DNA from: Thiohalocapsa halophila
GTDB taxonomy: Bacteria; Pseudomonadota; Gammaproteobacteria; Chromatiales; Chromatiaceae
Direction: 5' to 3'
Length of the DNA stretch: 64,000 nucleotides
NCBI RefSeq assembly: GCF_016583825.1
Contig: NZ_NRRV01000006.1
Location: 1-64,000, forward strand
This document shows positions 37,902 through 51,041 of this stretch, in pieces. Made by a program: the position numbers and the translations under genes. Below the pieces are notes generated by a model. It had not been told where the DNA came from and searched no databases. It worked only from the letters and a program-made list of their open reading frames with translations. Within the stretch, counting starts at the first letter, position 1, and each line of letters starts with the position of its first letter.

Positions 37902-38882
37902 ATGAGCGTTTCCGGTAGGGGCGCCGCCGTCGCGCACCGCTATGCCTGGACTGAGTGGGTCAGCCTGCTGGCGTTGACGGCCATGTGGGGCACCTCGTTT
38001 CTCTTCACCAAGGTGGCGGTGACGGCGCTGCCTGTAGCCTGGGTCGTCATGGCCAGGCTCGGCATCGGCGCCCTGGTGCTGGTGGCGCTGGCCTGGCTGC
38101 TCGGGCGCGGTGTGCCCCGCGGTGGGCGTCTTTGGCTCTTCTTCGGCCTGATCGCCATCGTGGGCAACCTGCTGCCGTTCTCGTTGATCACCTGGGGGCA
38201 GCAGTCCATCGACAGCGGCCTCGCCGGCATCCTGATGGCCATCATGCCGCTGGCGACACTGGGGCTTGCGCATTTGTTCGTGCCCGGCGAGCGTCTCACC
38301 GGCAACCGGGTGGCGGGCTTCCTGACGGGCTTCGCCGGCGTGGTGGTGCTGATCGGCCCGCAGGCCCTGCTCGCCATCGGCGGCGAGCGGGGGCCGCTGC
38401 TGCCCATGCTGGCGGTGCTCGCCGGCGCCCTCTGCTATGGCACCTCGGCGATCCTGGCCCGGCTGCGCCCGCCGAGCGATGCCCTGACCACGGCCGCCGC
38501 GACCATCGGGCTGGCGTCGGTGCTTGCGGTGCCCATGGGGCTGAATGGCTGGCTCGGCGGCATGGCCGAGCCGCCGACGGCGTTGCCCACGGCGGCGGTG
38601 CTCGGGGCCGTGCTCTTCCTCGGCCTGTTCTCCACCGCGACGGCCATGATCGTCTACTTCCGGCTCATCCGCACCGCCGGGCCGTCCTTCACGTCGCAGC
38701 TGAACTATTTGATTCCGCTCTGGGCGGTGGCGGTGGGCGTGGTCTTCCTCGGCGAGGAGCCGACCCTCGCGCACCTGTTCGGGCTGGTGCTGATTTTGGC
38801 GGGCATTCTGTGGTCCCGGCGCCCGCCGCGGCGGGCGCCGCGCGCCGGCGATGCACTCACCACTACTCGAACAGATCCCTGA
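37902..38882 (+). CDS. DMT superfamily transporter (EamA family)
   Basis: 326 residues with ten hydrophobic segments in two EamA repeats (first opens TAMWGTSFLFTKVAVTALPV; second repeat about residues 165-300, ending LVLILAGILWSRR). Inner-membrane drug/metabolite transporter; substrate cannot be told from sequence. The 3' end overlaps the convergent gene at 38863 by 20 bases. Confidence 0.92.
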   Translation: MSVSGRGAAVAHRYAWTEWVSLLALTAMWGTSFLFTKVAVTALPVAWVVMARLGIGALVLVALAWLLGRGVPRGGRLWLFFGLIAIVGNLLPFSLITWGQQSIDSGLAGILMAIMPLATLGLAHLFVPGERLTGNRVAGFLTGFAGVVVLIGPQALLAIGGERGPLLPMLAVLAGALCYGTSAILARLRPPSDALTTAAATIGLASVLAVPMGLNGWLGGMAEPPTALPTAAVLGAVLFLGLFSTATAMIVYFRLIRTAGPSFTSQLNYLIPLWAVAVGVVFLGEEPTLAHLFGLVLILAGILWSRRPPRRAPRAGDALTTTRTDP

Positions 38883-39417
38883 AGGCCTTGCTGAAGCGCT
38901 TGTAGGCATCCCAGCCGTCCTTGTCCATGACTTGGTCGATGACCCAGCGGTTCTCGTCCTGCTCCCCCATGAGCTGCTGGATCTCGAAGCCCAGATGGCG
39001 CAAAAAGCTGTAGGACGGCCCCTCGTCGTCCAGCTGAAACTCTGCGTATTCGCCGGAGCGCTCGTTGAGCCGCTGGATGAAGGGCGTGCCGTAGTCGTCG
39101 GGGCCCATCAGGTCCTGACTGTTGTCCTGCACGTGGTCGACGGCCTTGCGCGCCATCGCGGTGATGAGCTCGCGCCGCCGGTCGTCGTCCAGCATCTCGT
39201 GGGCGAGGCGGTCGGCGATCTGGATCAGGAAGATGACGTACTCCTGGATCACCCGCATGCGCTGGGCGTCGTCGCGATAGACGAAGCGCTCGCAGTGCAG
39301 GGTGATGGCCTTGTCGGTGGCAATTCGGAAGGCGATAAAGGCCAGCGCGCCGCCGACCTCGTCGAGGGAGCGCTCGATATCTTCGTTCTGCCAGTGGCTC
39401 TTGATGCGAAGCGCCAT
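38863..39417 (-). CDS. Conserved hypothetical protein, helical
   Basis: 184 residues from the ATG at 39417 (AGGAG 11 bases upstream); a longer frame to 39507 adds low-complexity residues. All-helical, charged, no signal peptide: SLDEVGGALAFIAFRIATDK, VYRDDAQRMRVIQEYVIFLI, DENRWVIDQVMDKDGWDAYK. I do not recognise a characterised family. Its end overlaps the transporter's end by 20 bases, and it is divergent from the Sfum_1244-type gene 248 bases away. Confidence 0.75.
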   Translation of the reverse strand: MALRIKSHWQNEDIERSLDEVGGALAFIAFRIATDKAITLHCERFVYRDDAQRMRVIQEYVIFLIQIADRLAHEMLDDDRRRELITAMARKAVDHVQDNSQDLMGPDDYGTPFIQRLNERSGEYAEFQLDDEGPSYSFLRHLGFEIQQLMGEQDENRWVIDQVMDKDGWDAYKRFSKAFRDLFE

Positions 39418-39665
39418 GGTCGTGCTGACTCCTGCTTGTCGCTTTGGCTTGTTTCGGCTTGGATGGGGCAGTTGGGGGCGCGCGGCGAGTGCGCAAAGCA
39501 CCACCACCGACGCGGCTCATTCGCGGGCGCGCAGCCGTTATCCCAGCCGGGCTTGAACTGGCGGCGATTTTACCCGACCATTTTGGTCAGGATTTGCGCG
39601 CGGGGCGCTGCCGGTTGGCCGGCACCGCCCGCTACGCGCTGCCGGAAGCCATCGAGGTTGTCGTA

Positions 39666-40724
39666 ATGAAGCCGAACCAGCTCGAAGCCCTTGCCGACAC
39701 GGTGCAGTACAACTGCCATGTCTCCGACGCCCGGCACGGCGGTGACTATTCGCTCTGCGTCTATTTGATGAAGATGCGCGAATACTACCGCTGGGAGCAC
39801 AAGCTGCCCTATGGGGCACCGCTCGCCAAGGATGCCGTCGGCGATTGGCTGGCCGCGCGCGAGCAGCTTTGGGAGGGGCTCGAGGACGCCGACCTGCGCC
39901 CGCTCAGCATCCAGGGGCGGGATTATGACCCCTTCGACGCCGACGCCATCAACGAGTACCTCGCCGCCGACGGCCTGGTCTACAGCAGCGGGCTCGGCAA
40001 TCGCGCCAAGCCGCATTTCTTTCTCGGGCGCCTGGAGCAGTGCCTCAGTCGCAGCGGCTACACCGTCTACGTGGCCGCCGGCGAGTACGCCCGCGACCTC
40101 GCCGCACCGCCGGCGATGACGCTGGGCAACAGCATCTTCCTGCGCCGGGAGTCCCTGCGGCGCATGCTTTGGGAGAAGCTGGAGAGCTGGCGCTGGAGCC
40201 GCCCGGACAACGCCCTCGGCCGCGCCTTTGCGTGCTACGACTTCGACGCGGACCTGGACGGCTCGCTGGACGCCATTACCGACCGCGAGATCGACAACGC
40301 CCTGCTGCACGAGCAGGGAGAGTACGAAGCCGGGCAGCTGTTGGACGACGCCGCCTGGAACGCCATGGTCGCCGACGTCGCCGGCACCCCGGCGGAGCTC
40401 ACCGCTCGCGCCGTGCGCGACCACCTCGCCGACGCCCTGGTGACCCTGCCCAGGCTCGCCGAGCAGGCCGACGCCCCGGCGCTGCATTTCTACGTCGGCA
40501 ACCTCAACAACATGCGCAAGCACCTGTTTCCCTCGCTGACGGCCGCCTATGACGCCTGGCGGGCGGGCGGCGACACCGAGCCACTGGCGGCAGCCGCCGC
40601 GCGCGGCCGCGACCACTGGCTTGCCCTTGGCCGCGAGATGGTGGCACGCCACAACGCCGACGGATCCGAGCCCGCCGCATTGGTGGCGGAGCTGCGCAGC
40701 CTAGCGGAATCTCAGCAGCTCTAG
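39666..40724 (+). CDS. Sfum_1244 family protein
   Basis: 352 residues from ATG 39666 (GAGG 8 bases upstream); upstream extensions are not family-like. N-terminal block VQYNCHVSDARHGGDYSLCVYLMKMREYYRWEHKLPYG is the hallmark of this poorly studied family, which is conserved in some gamma- and deltaproteobacteria. Soluble, no signal peptide. Function unknown. It lies 201 bases upstream of the radical SAM peptide locus, on the same strand, but there is no evidence of a link. Confidence 0.8.
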   Translation: MKPNQLEALADTVQYNCHVSDARHGGDYSLCVYLMKMREYYRWEHKLPYGAPLAKDAVGDWLAAREQLWEGLEDADLRPLSIQGRDYDPFDADAINEYLAADGLVYSSGLGNRAKPHFFLGRLEQCLSRSGYTVYVAAGEYARDLAAPPAMTLGNSIFLRRESLRRMLWEKLESWRWSRPDNALGRAFACYDFDADLDGSLDAITDREIDNALLHEQGEYEAGQLLDDAAWNAMVADVAGTPAELTARAVRDHLADALVTLPRLAEQADAPALHFYVGNLNNMRKHLFPSLTAAYDAWRAGGDTEPLAAAAARGRDHWLALGREMVARHNADGSEPAALVAELRSLAESQQL

Positions 40725-40925
40725 GCACCTGTCTTTGGGCCGGCCTGACCGGGGTGTCGAGCAAGGGATCGGGCGTCGCGGGTGCCGTTCGTCCGGGGAT
40801 TGGTACACTTTGGCCTATCCGCTAGGGTGCCAGACTGCGGTGCTGCCTAAGCTGCGGACGTAAGTGGCTGATTCCCATTGGCCAAACCCAACGGCGCGCC
40901 GCGCCATGGCGATCAGGGCAGGATC

Positions 40926-41138
40926 ATGCGCAAGAGCAGACTGCGGACGTTCGGTTATCTGGCGGCGGCTGTGCTCGCAGGGACGAGTCTGAGCGCCGCC
41001 GCGAAGCGGGTGGAGCTGGATCAGCGAATCGGCGGCGTCGCCGACGCCGAGTCGCAACGGGTCGGCGGCTCGGCCAAGCTGGCCCAATGGCTCAACCAGA
41101 ACCCCTGGGACAACTGGAACAACTGGCCGAACTACTAA
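40926..41138 (+). CDS. Cyclophane RiPP precursor peptide with four W-x-N motifs
   Basis: 70 residues from ATG 40926 (AGG nearby; an upstream in-frame ATG at 40878 adds 16). Residues 8-26 form a hydrophobic signal-like segment (SLSAAA, possible cleavage after 26), then VELDQRIGGVADAESQRV, a leader-like helix as in GrrA-type precursors. The C-terminus is the core: W55-L-N57, W61-D-N63, W64-N-N66, W67-P-N69, Y70. W-x-N is the three-residue motif that XYE-type enzymes turn into Trp-Asn cyclophanes. A maturase begins 21 bases after the stop. Classic Gly-rich repeats of GrrA are missing. A weak promoter may lie at 40800-40828. Confidence 0.8.
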   Translation: MRKSRLRTFGYLAAAVLAGTSLSAAAKRVELDQRIGGVADAESQRVGGSAKLAQWLNQNPWDNWNNWPNY

Positions 41139-41159
41139 CGGACCGCCGAGCTCGCGGCG

Positions 41160-42314
41160 ATGCGCCTCGGCCAGACGCAGCGCTCGTGCATCCAGCTGCT
41201 GGTGCTCCAGGCATCGTCCTTCTGCAATATCGATTGTCGCTACTGCTATGTCCGTGGCCGCGATCGGGCCGAGCGCATGCCGGACGCGGTGTTGGACGCC
41301 GTCGCGCGCAACCTAATCCCGAGCCGGCTCACCGGCGCAGAGCTTTCGGTCTGCTGGCATGCCGGCGAGCCGCTGGCGGTCCCCAGAGCCTGGTACGAAG
41401 ACGCCTGCACCCGCCTCGCGGCCGCAGCGCGGCCCGGCCAGCGGTTGGTGCAGCACGTGCAGACCAATGCCATGCTCATCGACGACGGCTGGCTCGAGAC
41501 CTTCCAGCGCCACGGCTTTCGCGTCGGCGTCAGCATCGACGGACCCCAGCCCATCCACGATGCCAACCGCGTCACCCGTCGTGGCCAGGGCACCCACCGC
41601 GAGACCATGCAAGGGATCAGCCGGCTGCGTGCGGCGGATTATCCCTTCGACGTCATCGCCGTGTTGACGGCGCCCGCGCTGGATGAGCCGGATGCCCTGT
41701 TTGACTTCTTTGCTTCCCTCGGTGCGCGTTCTGTCGGGTTCAACATCGACGAGATCGAGGGACCGAACACGCAAAGCTCTCTCGCCGTAGCGGATGCGGA
41801 GGGGCGCTTCCGCCGCTTTTTGGAGCGTTTCCTCCGGCGTCATGCCGATGCCGGGGAACCCTTCGCGCTGCGGCCGCTGACGCAGTTGCGCAGCGCCATC
41901 GCCGGCAGGGTGCGGGGGGCGGCGATGATAGCGAACCACCAGGTAGAGCCGCTCGGCATCCTCGTGGTGGGGGCCGACGGCGCCCTGAGCACCTTTTCTC
42001 CAGAGCTCATCGGCACGCCGGAGCCCGCCTTCGGGGATTTCGTCTTCGGCAATGTCCTTGCCGGCGGACCCGAGCAGATCCTGCGTAACCCGCACTTTCG
42101 GCGGTTGCGGCGCGCGGTGGACGCAGGCCGGCGGCGCTGTGCCCGGCGCTGCGGTTATTTCGACCTCTGCGGCGGCGGCGCCCCCGGCAATAAGTATTTC
42201 GAGAGCGGCCGCGTCGACATCGACGAGACGCTGTATTGCCGCCTGTCCGTCCAACAGATGCTGGAGGCGACGCTGCGCCATCTGGAAGCCGCAGGGGAGG
42301 ACGCCCGGACATGA
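41160..42314 (+). CDS. GrrM/OscB-like radical SAM/SPASM peptide maturase
   Basis: 384 residues. The SAM-cluster motif is C22-x3-C26-x2-C29 (CNIDCRYCY). The C-terminal SPASM part has C327, C331, C337 and C360 in CARRCGYFDLCGGGAPGNKY ... ETLYCRL, the layout of cyclophane-forming GrrM/OscB maturases. HAGEPL, NAMLIDDGW and VGVSIDGPQPIHD are typical radical SAM/SPASM segments. It should cross-link aromatic residues of the adjacent precursor. It ends in a 4-base overlap with the large membrane protein gene. Weak ribosome binding site. Confidence 0.88.
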   Translation: MRLGQTQRSCIQLLVLQASSFCNIDCRYCYVRGRDRAERMPDAVLDAVARNLIPSRLTGAELSVCWHAGEPLAVPRAWYEDACTRLAAAARPGQRLVQHVQTNAMLIDDGWLETFQRHGFRVGVSIDGPQPIHDANRVTRRGQGTHRETMQGISRLRAADYPFDVIAVLTAPALDEPDALFDFFASLGARSVGFNIDEIEGPNTQSSLAVADAEGRFRRFLERFLRRHADAGEPFALRPLTQLRSAIAGRVRGAAMIANHQVEPLGILVVGADGALSTFSPELIGTPEPAFGDFVFGNVLAGGPEQILRNPHFRRLRRAVDAGRRRCARRCGYFDLCGGGAPGNKYFESGRVDIDETLYCRLSVQQMLEATLRHLEAAGEDART

Positions 42315-45300
42315 CGGATGCCCGCATCGATGCGACCGGGGGGAGCGGCGTCGACGCCGCCAAGGGCGGCCACGGTGGCCGCCGTCGGCGCTGGCTCCTG
42401 CGCCTGCTCGCCGGGCTCGGGCTCGCCGCTTTGCTGTTGGCAGCCCTGGTGCTGCTGCAAGGCGGCGGGGCGCGCACACTGGAAGATTTCCTCGCCGGTG
42501 AGTGGCCGGGGCCGGCTGCCCGTATCTACGTGGAGCCGCCGCAGCTCTATACGCGTGAGCGCCTGGTCAATGACCGCTTCCGCGAGATCAACTGGCTGGA
42601 GCAGCGCTTGAACGGACTGGAGAGCGTCGCCGAGCGGCCGCCGAGCATGGCGTCCGCCAGCGACAGCGAGCAGCAGGTGCACCTCGGCAGCGGGCGGCAG
42701 CCAGATGACGCAGCGCCGGCGACGGGCTCCGCGCGGGCGCAGCCGGCGCCGGCCCCATCGCTGTCGCTGGACCAGCTGGAGGCCTTCAATCTCGACTTCG
42801 AGCGCCGGCTCGCGGTGCGCTCGGAGATGCTGAACACGCTGCTGGACGACAGCCACGACCTCTCGGGCGCGACCTTGTACCGGATGAACTTCGACGTCTC
42901 GGTGGTCCCGAAGCCCGGTGCACGCGGCTTCGGTTTGGTGGCCATCGACGTCGCGCCGAACAGTTGCGTTGGCGGCGATGACGTCTGCTACGACATCGCC
43001 CAGGAGGCGCGCCTGGCCCAGCGGGTCCAGGCCTATCGCGGTCTGCTCGGCTCCTGGGAGCGGGATTTGCAAGGCTTCTTGTCGAAGGTCTACCGCGATC
43101 GCACCGGGTTCCGCATCGACAGCGGTCACGACCCCTTCGGTGGCGTGCCGAAGGAGCGCATGGCCTTCAGCTGGTACCTGAGAGCCAAGACCATGGAGCT
43201 CTGGCTTGGCTTGCTGGCCGGGTCGGATTGCGCCGCCGGCGCGAGGACGAACGGCGCCGGAACCGATCCGGCGCAGGCTGCGGAGACCTGCATCGCATCC
43301 TGCCGTCGAGATCCCTCCGGCTGGGCCTGCGATGCGGCGCTGCGCCGCGACCATCTGCGCCGCAGCCTGGGGCTGCCGGGCTCCAGGACCCTGCTGGCCG
43401 GCGACTTGTCCGCGGGCCTGGAGCGCGCCTTCAACGAGGAGATCCGCCGCTACGGCGGGCAGGTGCGCGACAAGCTGCGTCGGCGCAATCTCGCGGCCTT
43501 CCGCAGCGAGCTCGAGGTCGCGTTACAGGCCTGCCCCAAACCCGTCGGTTGGCGACAGGGCGCCGATTGCGTGTCGGCGGAGGCCGGCGACGCGGCGCCG
43601 GGTGCGGACGGGCAACCCGAGCCGCCGCCCGCGGCGGCGATACAGCTCAGCGCGAAGCTCGACCAGGGCGGCACCAAACCCCGCTCGGCGACTCAGCCGA
43701 CGCCGGGTTTGGCCATGCGCGAGGCCGGTCTGGACCTGAGTAAGCGTGATCTCGAGTGTATCGAGAATATCCGCGCCTGCGACACCAAGCAGCTGGACGA
43801 GCTGTATACGAGCATCGTCACTGCCAACGCCTGTCGCGGCGGTCCTCTGACCCTGGCCTGGGACCGTAAACATCGCTACTCCATCGCCTGTCCGGCGGTG
43901 CAGTCGGATCAGCTGATCAACCTCTATGGGCTGGTTCGGCTGGCGGCTTTGCTGCGGGAGATGCATCGTACATTGATCCAACCGGCGGCGGTTGCCGCTG
44001 GTGATCGGCCGTTGCTGCCGATGCTGCCAGAGGGCAGCACGAGCGAGGAGGTACGCGAGCGTGGGCGCCAGTTCTACGAAACCTGCCTGCTGGCTTACCA
44101 AGACGTCGCATACCGATGCCGGGACGCCTCCGCAGGCAGCGACGACGGCTGGCATGGCGAAGACGTCGACAACGCCGCGCAGAGGGCGCCAGGCGGCAAC
44201 GAGCCCAAGCCGACGAGCTCGACCTGTAGCCTGAGTGCGGAGGACGAGAAGCTCGAACAGACGCTGTGCGAGCTGGTGAAGGCCGGAACCAGCGACGCGG
44301 TGGACGATCTCGCGCTGTTCAAGGAATGGTTCGCCGAGTTCTTCGTCGACCGCCTGCGGCGCAGCGACATTCCGGGCTTTCAGCCGTCGCCGTCCATCGA
44401 TCGCTTCTTCGCCGTACAACCGGTGGGTTGCGGCACCGGCGCCTGCGACGTGATGGTGAATCGCCGCCGCTGGCTGAGCGAGGAGGATGCGGAAGCATTC
44501 GGCGAGCGCTTGACGAAGGCCCTCGATCGGCTCGGCGACCCGCCGGTGGCCGCGGTTTGCCGCGAGGCGGGCGACGCCCGCGACCAGACCCGCTGTGAGC
44601 AGGCCCAATGGCTGCGGGCGTTACTGCCCGCCACCCACCAGCTCTGCCTCGGCAGGCATGTCGACAAGTGTCTGGACGTGCTGCGCGAGTCGCTACGGGC
44701 AGCCGAAAACTTCGAGGTGCAGCGCGACACGCTGCCGGACGTGGAATTTCGATCCAATGACGACCAATTTCGCAAGTTATTGATCTATCAGCTCCAGTGT
44801 ACGGGGGATCGGGTCATGGATGCAGTCGGCGCCGGAAGCTCAGCGGCGGACGCCGTTGCGCATTGCCGCCAGCCGCTGTCCAATCTGGAGCAGCGCGTGG
44901 CCTGGGATTTCGCGACGACCATGACGGCACTGGCATTGGAGCAGCGCCTGGACGCGCTCGGGGGCGAGATCACGGTCTACGCCGTAGAGCCGCGCACCAA
45001 GAGCCTGGTGGGCCGCACCGCTGTACGCCAGACACGTCAGCTGAGCGCCTCGCTGGAGACCCTCCCGCAGGAGCTGCGCGCGGCGCAGCTGCAGGCCGCA
45101 CAACGCATAGCCGAGCGCCTGGAGCGCATCGGCGCCCGGGCAACGGTGGTGGGCTTCGGGCACCTACGGGGGGGCGCCAGCGTGGGCAATGACACGCGTC
45201 GGGCAAGCTTCGGTTGGATCCTGCTGCCGAACCATTTCGAGCCCCAGGGGCTGCTCGGGCGCGTGCGGCCGACGCACCAGGCGGCGACGCACCGCCTATC

Positions 45301-46042
45301 CGCGGTGCTGTCGGTGCCGAGCTGGTGGACCAGCCTGCGGTTGACCATCCGCCAGTGTTGGGGCCGACACGGGGGGCTGGATGGCGCCGTCAGCCTGGAT
45401 CCGTATCAAGCCGAGGCACAGTGCGACGGCAAGAGCCACAAGTCCGGATTCGCCCCCGCGGGAACCGTGGTCTACGACGTGGACCTGCCGGAGACCACGG
45501 AGCGGATTACCGAGGTGTTCGATTTCGAGGTCATCAAGGTGCCCTACATCGATCACCGGCCGCCGCAGGAGGTGGCCGCGTTCGAGGCGGGTCGGCGCGG
45601 CAGGGCGGTGATCCAGGGCGGACGGCTATGGCGGGGCACCATGGTGACGTTGAATGACCAGCCCGCCGACGAGATCACCGTACTGCCGGATATGAAAGGG
45701 GTCGTGGCCACCTTCGATTGCGTGCTGCCGCCGGCGGGCATGCGCCACTACACCCGCAACGAGCGTGTCGAAGCCCCGAGAGGCGATCCGGGCGATGCCC
45801 CGAGCCGCGCCAAGCTGAGCGTCTGGACGGCCCAGGGCGACACCTTCACCGAGGCCAGGATTCACCCCTTCAAGGTGCGCCTGCCGGGGGAGCGCCCCTG
45901 CTGGCTCGAGCAGGCTGCCGGTGCTTTGGTGCCGCCGGCGCCGGCGCAGCACGACGCCGGCGATCCGGCGCCGGAGGCCGGTCAGCAAGCAGCCACCGCG
46001 GCCAGCGCGACTCGCCGGCCCCATGCCCTAGCCGTGCGCTAG
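42311..46042 (+). CDS. Large Cys-rich membrane-anchored protein coupled to the RiPP maturase
   Basis: 1243 residues. ATG 42311 overlaps the maturase stop (ATGA) and has GGGGAGG about 10 bases upstream, so translation is coupled. An Arg-rich cytoplasmic start leads to one transmembrane helix (about 30-50) and a very long extracytoplasmic part. I count 28 Cys, often in close pairs (C-x3-C, C-x7-C), suggesting disulfides. About 1050-1135 is beta-rich (YDVDLPETTERITEVFDFEV ... GGRLWRGTMVTLNDQPADEI) and looks Ig-like, tentatively. No known family recognised. It may receive, anchor or process the exported modified peptide; that is an inference. Confidence 0.8.
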   Translation: MTDARIDATGGSGVDAAKGGHGGRRRRWLLRLLAGLGLAALLLAALVLLQGGGARTLEDFLAGEWPGPAARIYVEPPQLYTRERLVNDRFREINWLEQRLNGLESVAERPPSMASASDSEQQVHLGSGRQPDDAAPATGSARAQPAPAPSLSLDQLEAFNLDFERRLAVRSEMLNTLLDDSHDLSGATLYRMNFDVSVVPKPGARGFGLVAIDVAPNSCVGGDDVCYDIAQEARLAQRVQAYRGLLGSWERDLQGFLSKVYRDRTGFRIDSGHDPFGGVPKERMAFSWYLRAKTMELWLGLLAGSDCAAGARTNGAGTDPAQAAETCIASCRRDPSGWACDAALRRDHLRRSLGLPGSRTLLAGDLSAGLERAFNEEIRRYGGQVRDKLRRRNLAAFRSELEVALQACPKPVGWRQGADCVSAEAGDAAPGADGQPEPPPAAAIQLSAKLDQGGTKPRSATQPTPGLAMREAGLDLSKRDLECIENIRACDTKQLDELYTSIVTANACRGGPLTLAWDRKHRYSIACPAVQSDQLINLYGLVRLAALLREMHRTLIQPAAVAAGDRPLLPMLPEGSTSEEVRERGRQFYETCLLAYQDVAYRCRDASAGSDDGWHGEDVDNAAQRAPGGNEPKPTSSTCSLSAEDEKLEQTLCELVKAGTSDAVDDLALFKEWFAEFFVDRLRRSDIPGFQPSPSIDRFFAVQPVGCGTGACDVMVNRRRWLSEEDAEAFGERLTKALDRLGDPPVAAVCREAGDARDQTRCEQAQWLRALLPATHQLCLGRHVDKCLDVLRESLRAAENFEVQRDTLPDVEFRSNDDQFRKLLIYQLQCTGDRVMDAVGAGSSAADAVAHCRQPLSNLEQRVAWDFATTMTALALEQRLDALGGEITVYAVEPRTKSLVGRTAVRQTRQLSASLETLPQELRAAQLQAAQRIAERLERIGARATVVGFGHLRGGASVGNDTRRASFGWILLPNHFEPQGLLGRVRPTHQAATHRLSAVLSVPSWWTSLRLTIRQCWGRHGGLDGAVSLDPYQAEAQCDGKSHKSGFAPAGTVVYDVDLPETTERITEVFDFEVIKVPYIDHRPPQEVAAFEAGRRGRAVIQGGRLWRGTMVTLNDQPADEITVLPDMKGVVATFDCVLPPAGMRHYTRNERVEAPRGDPGDAPSRAKLSVWTAQGDTFTEARIHPFKVRLPGERPCWLEQAAGALVPPAPAQHDAGDPAPEAGQQAATAASATRRPHALAVR

Positions 46043-46169
46043 CCCCTGTCGCGCCTTACCGCGTTGGGGCCGGTGCTGCAGCGGGCGGCGGGCAGCGGCG
46101 CAGGATCGCTTACACCCGGCGCCGCCGGGCTCGGCGCGAGCCCGGCGAGCGAGGACGCCGGTAGCGGGC

Positions 46170-49937
<3,768 letters not shown>

Positions 49938-50244
49938 AGCGTTACTGCCGTGTTGCTGGGCGCGGGCCGACGGCCTCGGCTGCCGTTTGAAGATGGTTCC
50001 GGTCAGTTGCGCGCGTCGGCCCCTGAGGGTCGAGCATGCGCGGGCTGACCTTCGGGCGGCTGGTGTCGCTCGACGACGGAAGCGGATACGCGTGCGCACG
50101 CCGGCCGGCGCCCGGGGGCCGGTGCAGAGAACGGACGGCGCGAGGCTCCGTCCTTCAGCTTGTTGGCGTTACGCCCGTCAGCGGGCGGGTTGCCACACCG
50201 GCGCGCCGTGCGCAGGGCGGGCGTTGCTCAGATCCGCTCCGGGG
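49938..50244. other. 307-base gap upstream of metH
   Basis: No gene. I looked for SAM, SAH and cobalamin riboswitch boxes on the minus strand and found none. A GC-rich inverted repeat (CCGG...CCGG near 50101-50122) may end the upstream Cys-rich gene's transcript. Confidence 0.4.
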
Positions 50245-50646
50245 TCAGTTCTTGTCCGGAGTCTCTGGTTTGGGGTCAGTGCTGGCTCGTTCGTCGTTCT
50301 CGGAGGCTGCGGTGCCGTCTGCGGCGGGCCGCTCCTTCGGAAGATAGCGTGGACTCTGCTCATGGCCATCCCAGACCACAGGTTTAGCGAGCCATTTTTG
50401 GATGAATGCCCAGGAAGCCTGATAGCCGTCATGGGGCAGGGTGCAGGCCGAGCAGTCCTTGCGGCGGACACCGTTCGCGTCGGTGAAGACCTCGTACGGC
50501 CCCGGGCACTCGTACGCGATCAGGGGACAATAACAGAAAAGGCAGTTGAATTCCCGCTTGACACCCGGGTGACAGGGCAGGAACGGGCATTCATGGTTGG
50601 TGAAGCCCTTGAAAGCCTCGTTGTTGGTGGTGTCTTTCGGTTGCAT
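50245..50646 (-). CDS. Cysteine-rich small domain protein
   Basis: 133 residues from ATG 50646 (a TTG at 50673 would add 9). Eight Cys in HECPFLPC, NCLFCYC, ECPGP and DCSAC fit the cysteine-rich small domain (probable metal-binding, zinc-finger-like), seen beside cobalamin or cobalt genes in several bacteria. The C-terminal 35 residues are acidic and disordered. Lies between cobQ and metH on the same strand, supporting a B12-related role, which is not proven. Confidence 0.85.
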   Translation of the reverse strand: MQPKDTTNNEAFKGFTNHECPFLPCHPGVKREFNCLFCYCPLIAYECPGPYEVFTDANGVRRKDCSACTLPHDGYQASWAFIQKWLAKPVVWDGHEQSPRYLPKERPAADGTAASENDERASTDPKPETPDKN

Positions 50647-51041
50647 GGCTGGGGGATGGCCGTGACCCTGCAAGAGGATGGGGCTGAGCCGTGACAGTGA
50701 CGAAAGCTAAGCAGGTAAGGGCGCAGTCTCTGCCGCCAAGGGCGGACTTGGACCGCCGGCGCTTCATCGCGTGGCGGTGACGACCACGCTAGGCTGTCTT
50801 TAGGGCGTCCGAGTCTTCGCCAAGATGGCCAATAAAGCGGTTGCTCCCTAGGGCGTCGCCAGTGCCGCGTGCCCCTCCTGCTCGGCCCCGAAACCCACGC
50901 GCCGCGGGTATCCGAGCGTCTACACGCCATTCACGCCGTGCTGCGGGCTTTGGATTCGTCGTTCAGATCCAAGACGGCGAGCTCAGCGAGTGTATGGCCG
51001 TGGTCGATACAGCCGCAGCCGGGCGATGGCTCGCGGCCCGC
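50647..51041. other. 395-base gap between cobQ and the Cys-rich gene
   Basis: No gene. Holds one copy of a dispersed repeat at 50824-50845 (GATGGCCAATAAAGCGGTTGCT; 20 of 22 bases match 53735-53756). No riboswitch that I can recognise. Confidence 0.45.

Noticed and set aside
40878..40925. Longer start for the W-x-N precursor (ATG 40878)
   Set aside because: The added 16 residues precede a typical signal-like N-terminus and have no good ribosome binding site; ATG 40926 fits better.
49938..50244. SAM, SAH or cobalamin riboswitch upstream of metH
   Set aside because: None of the conserved boxes could be found on the minus strand; a covariance search would be needed to overrule this.
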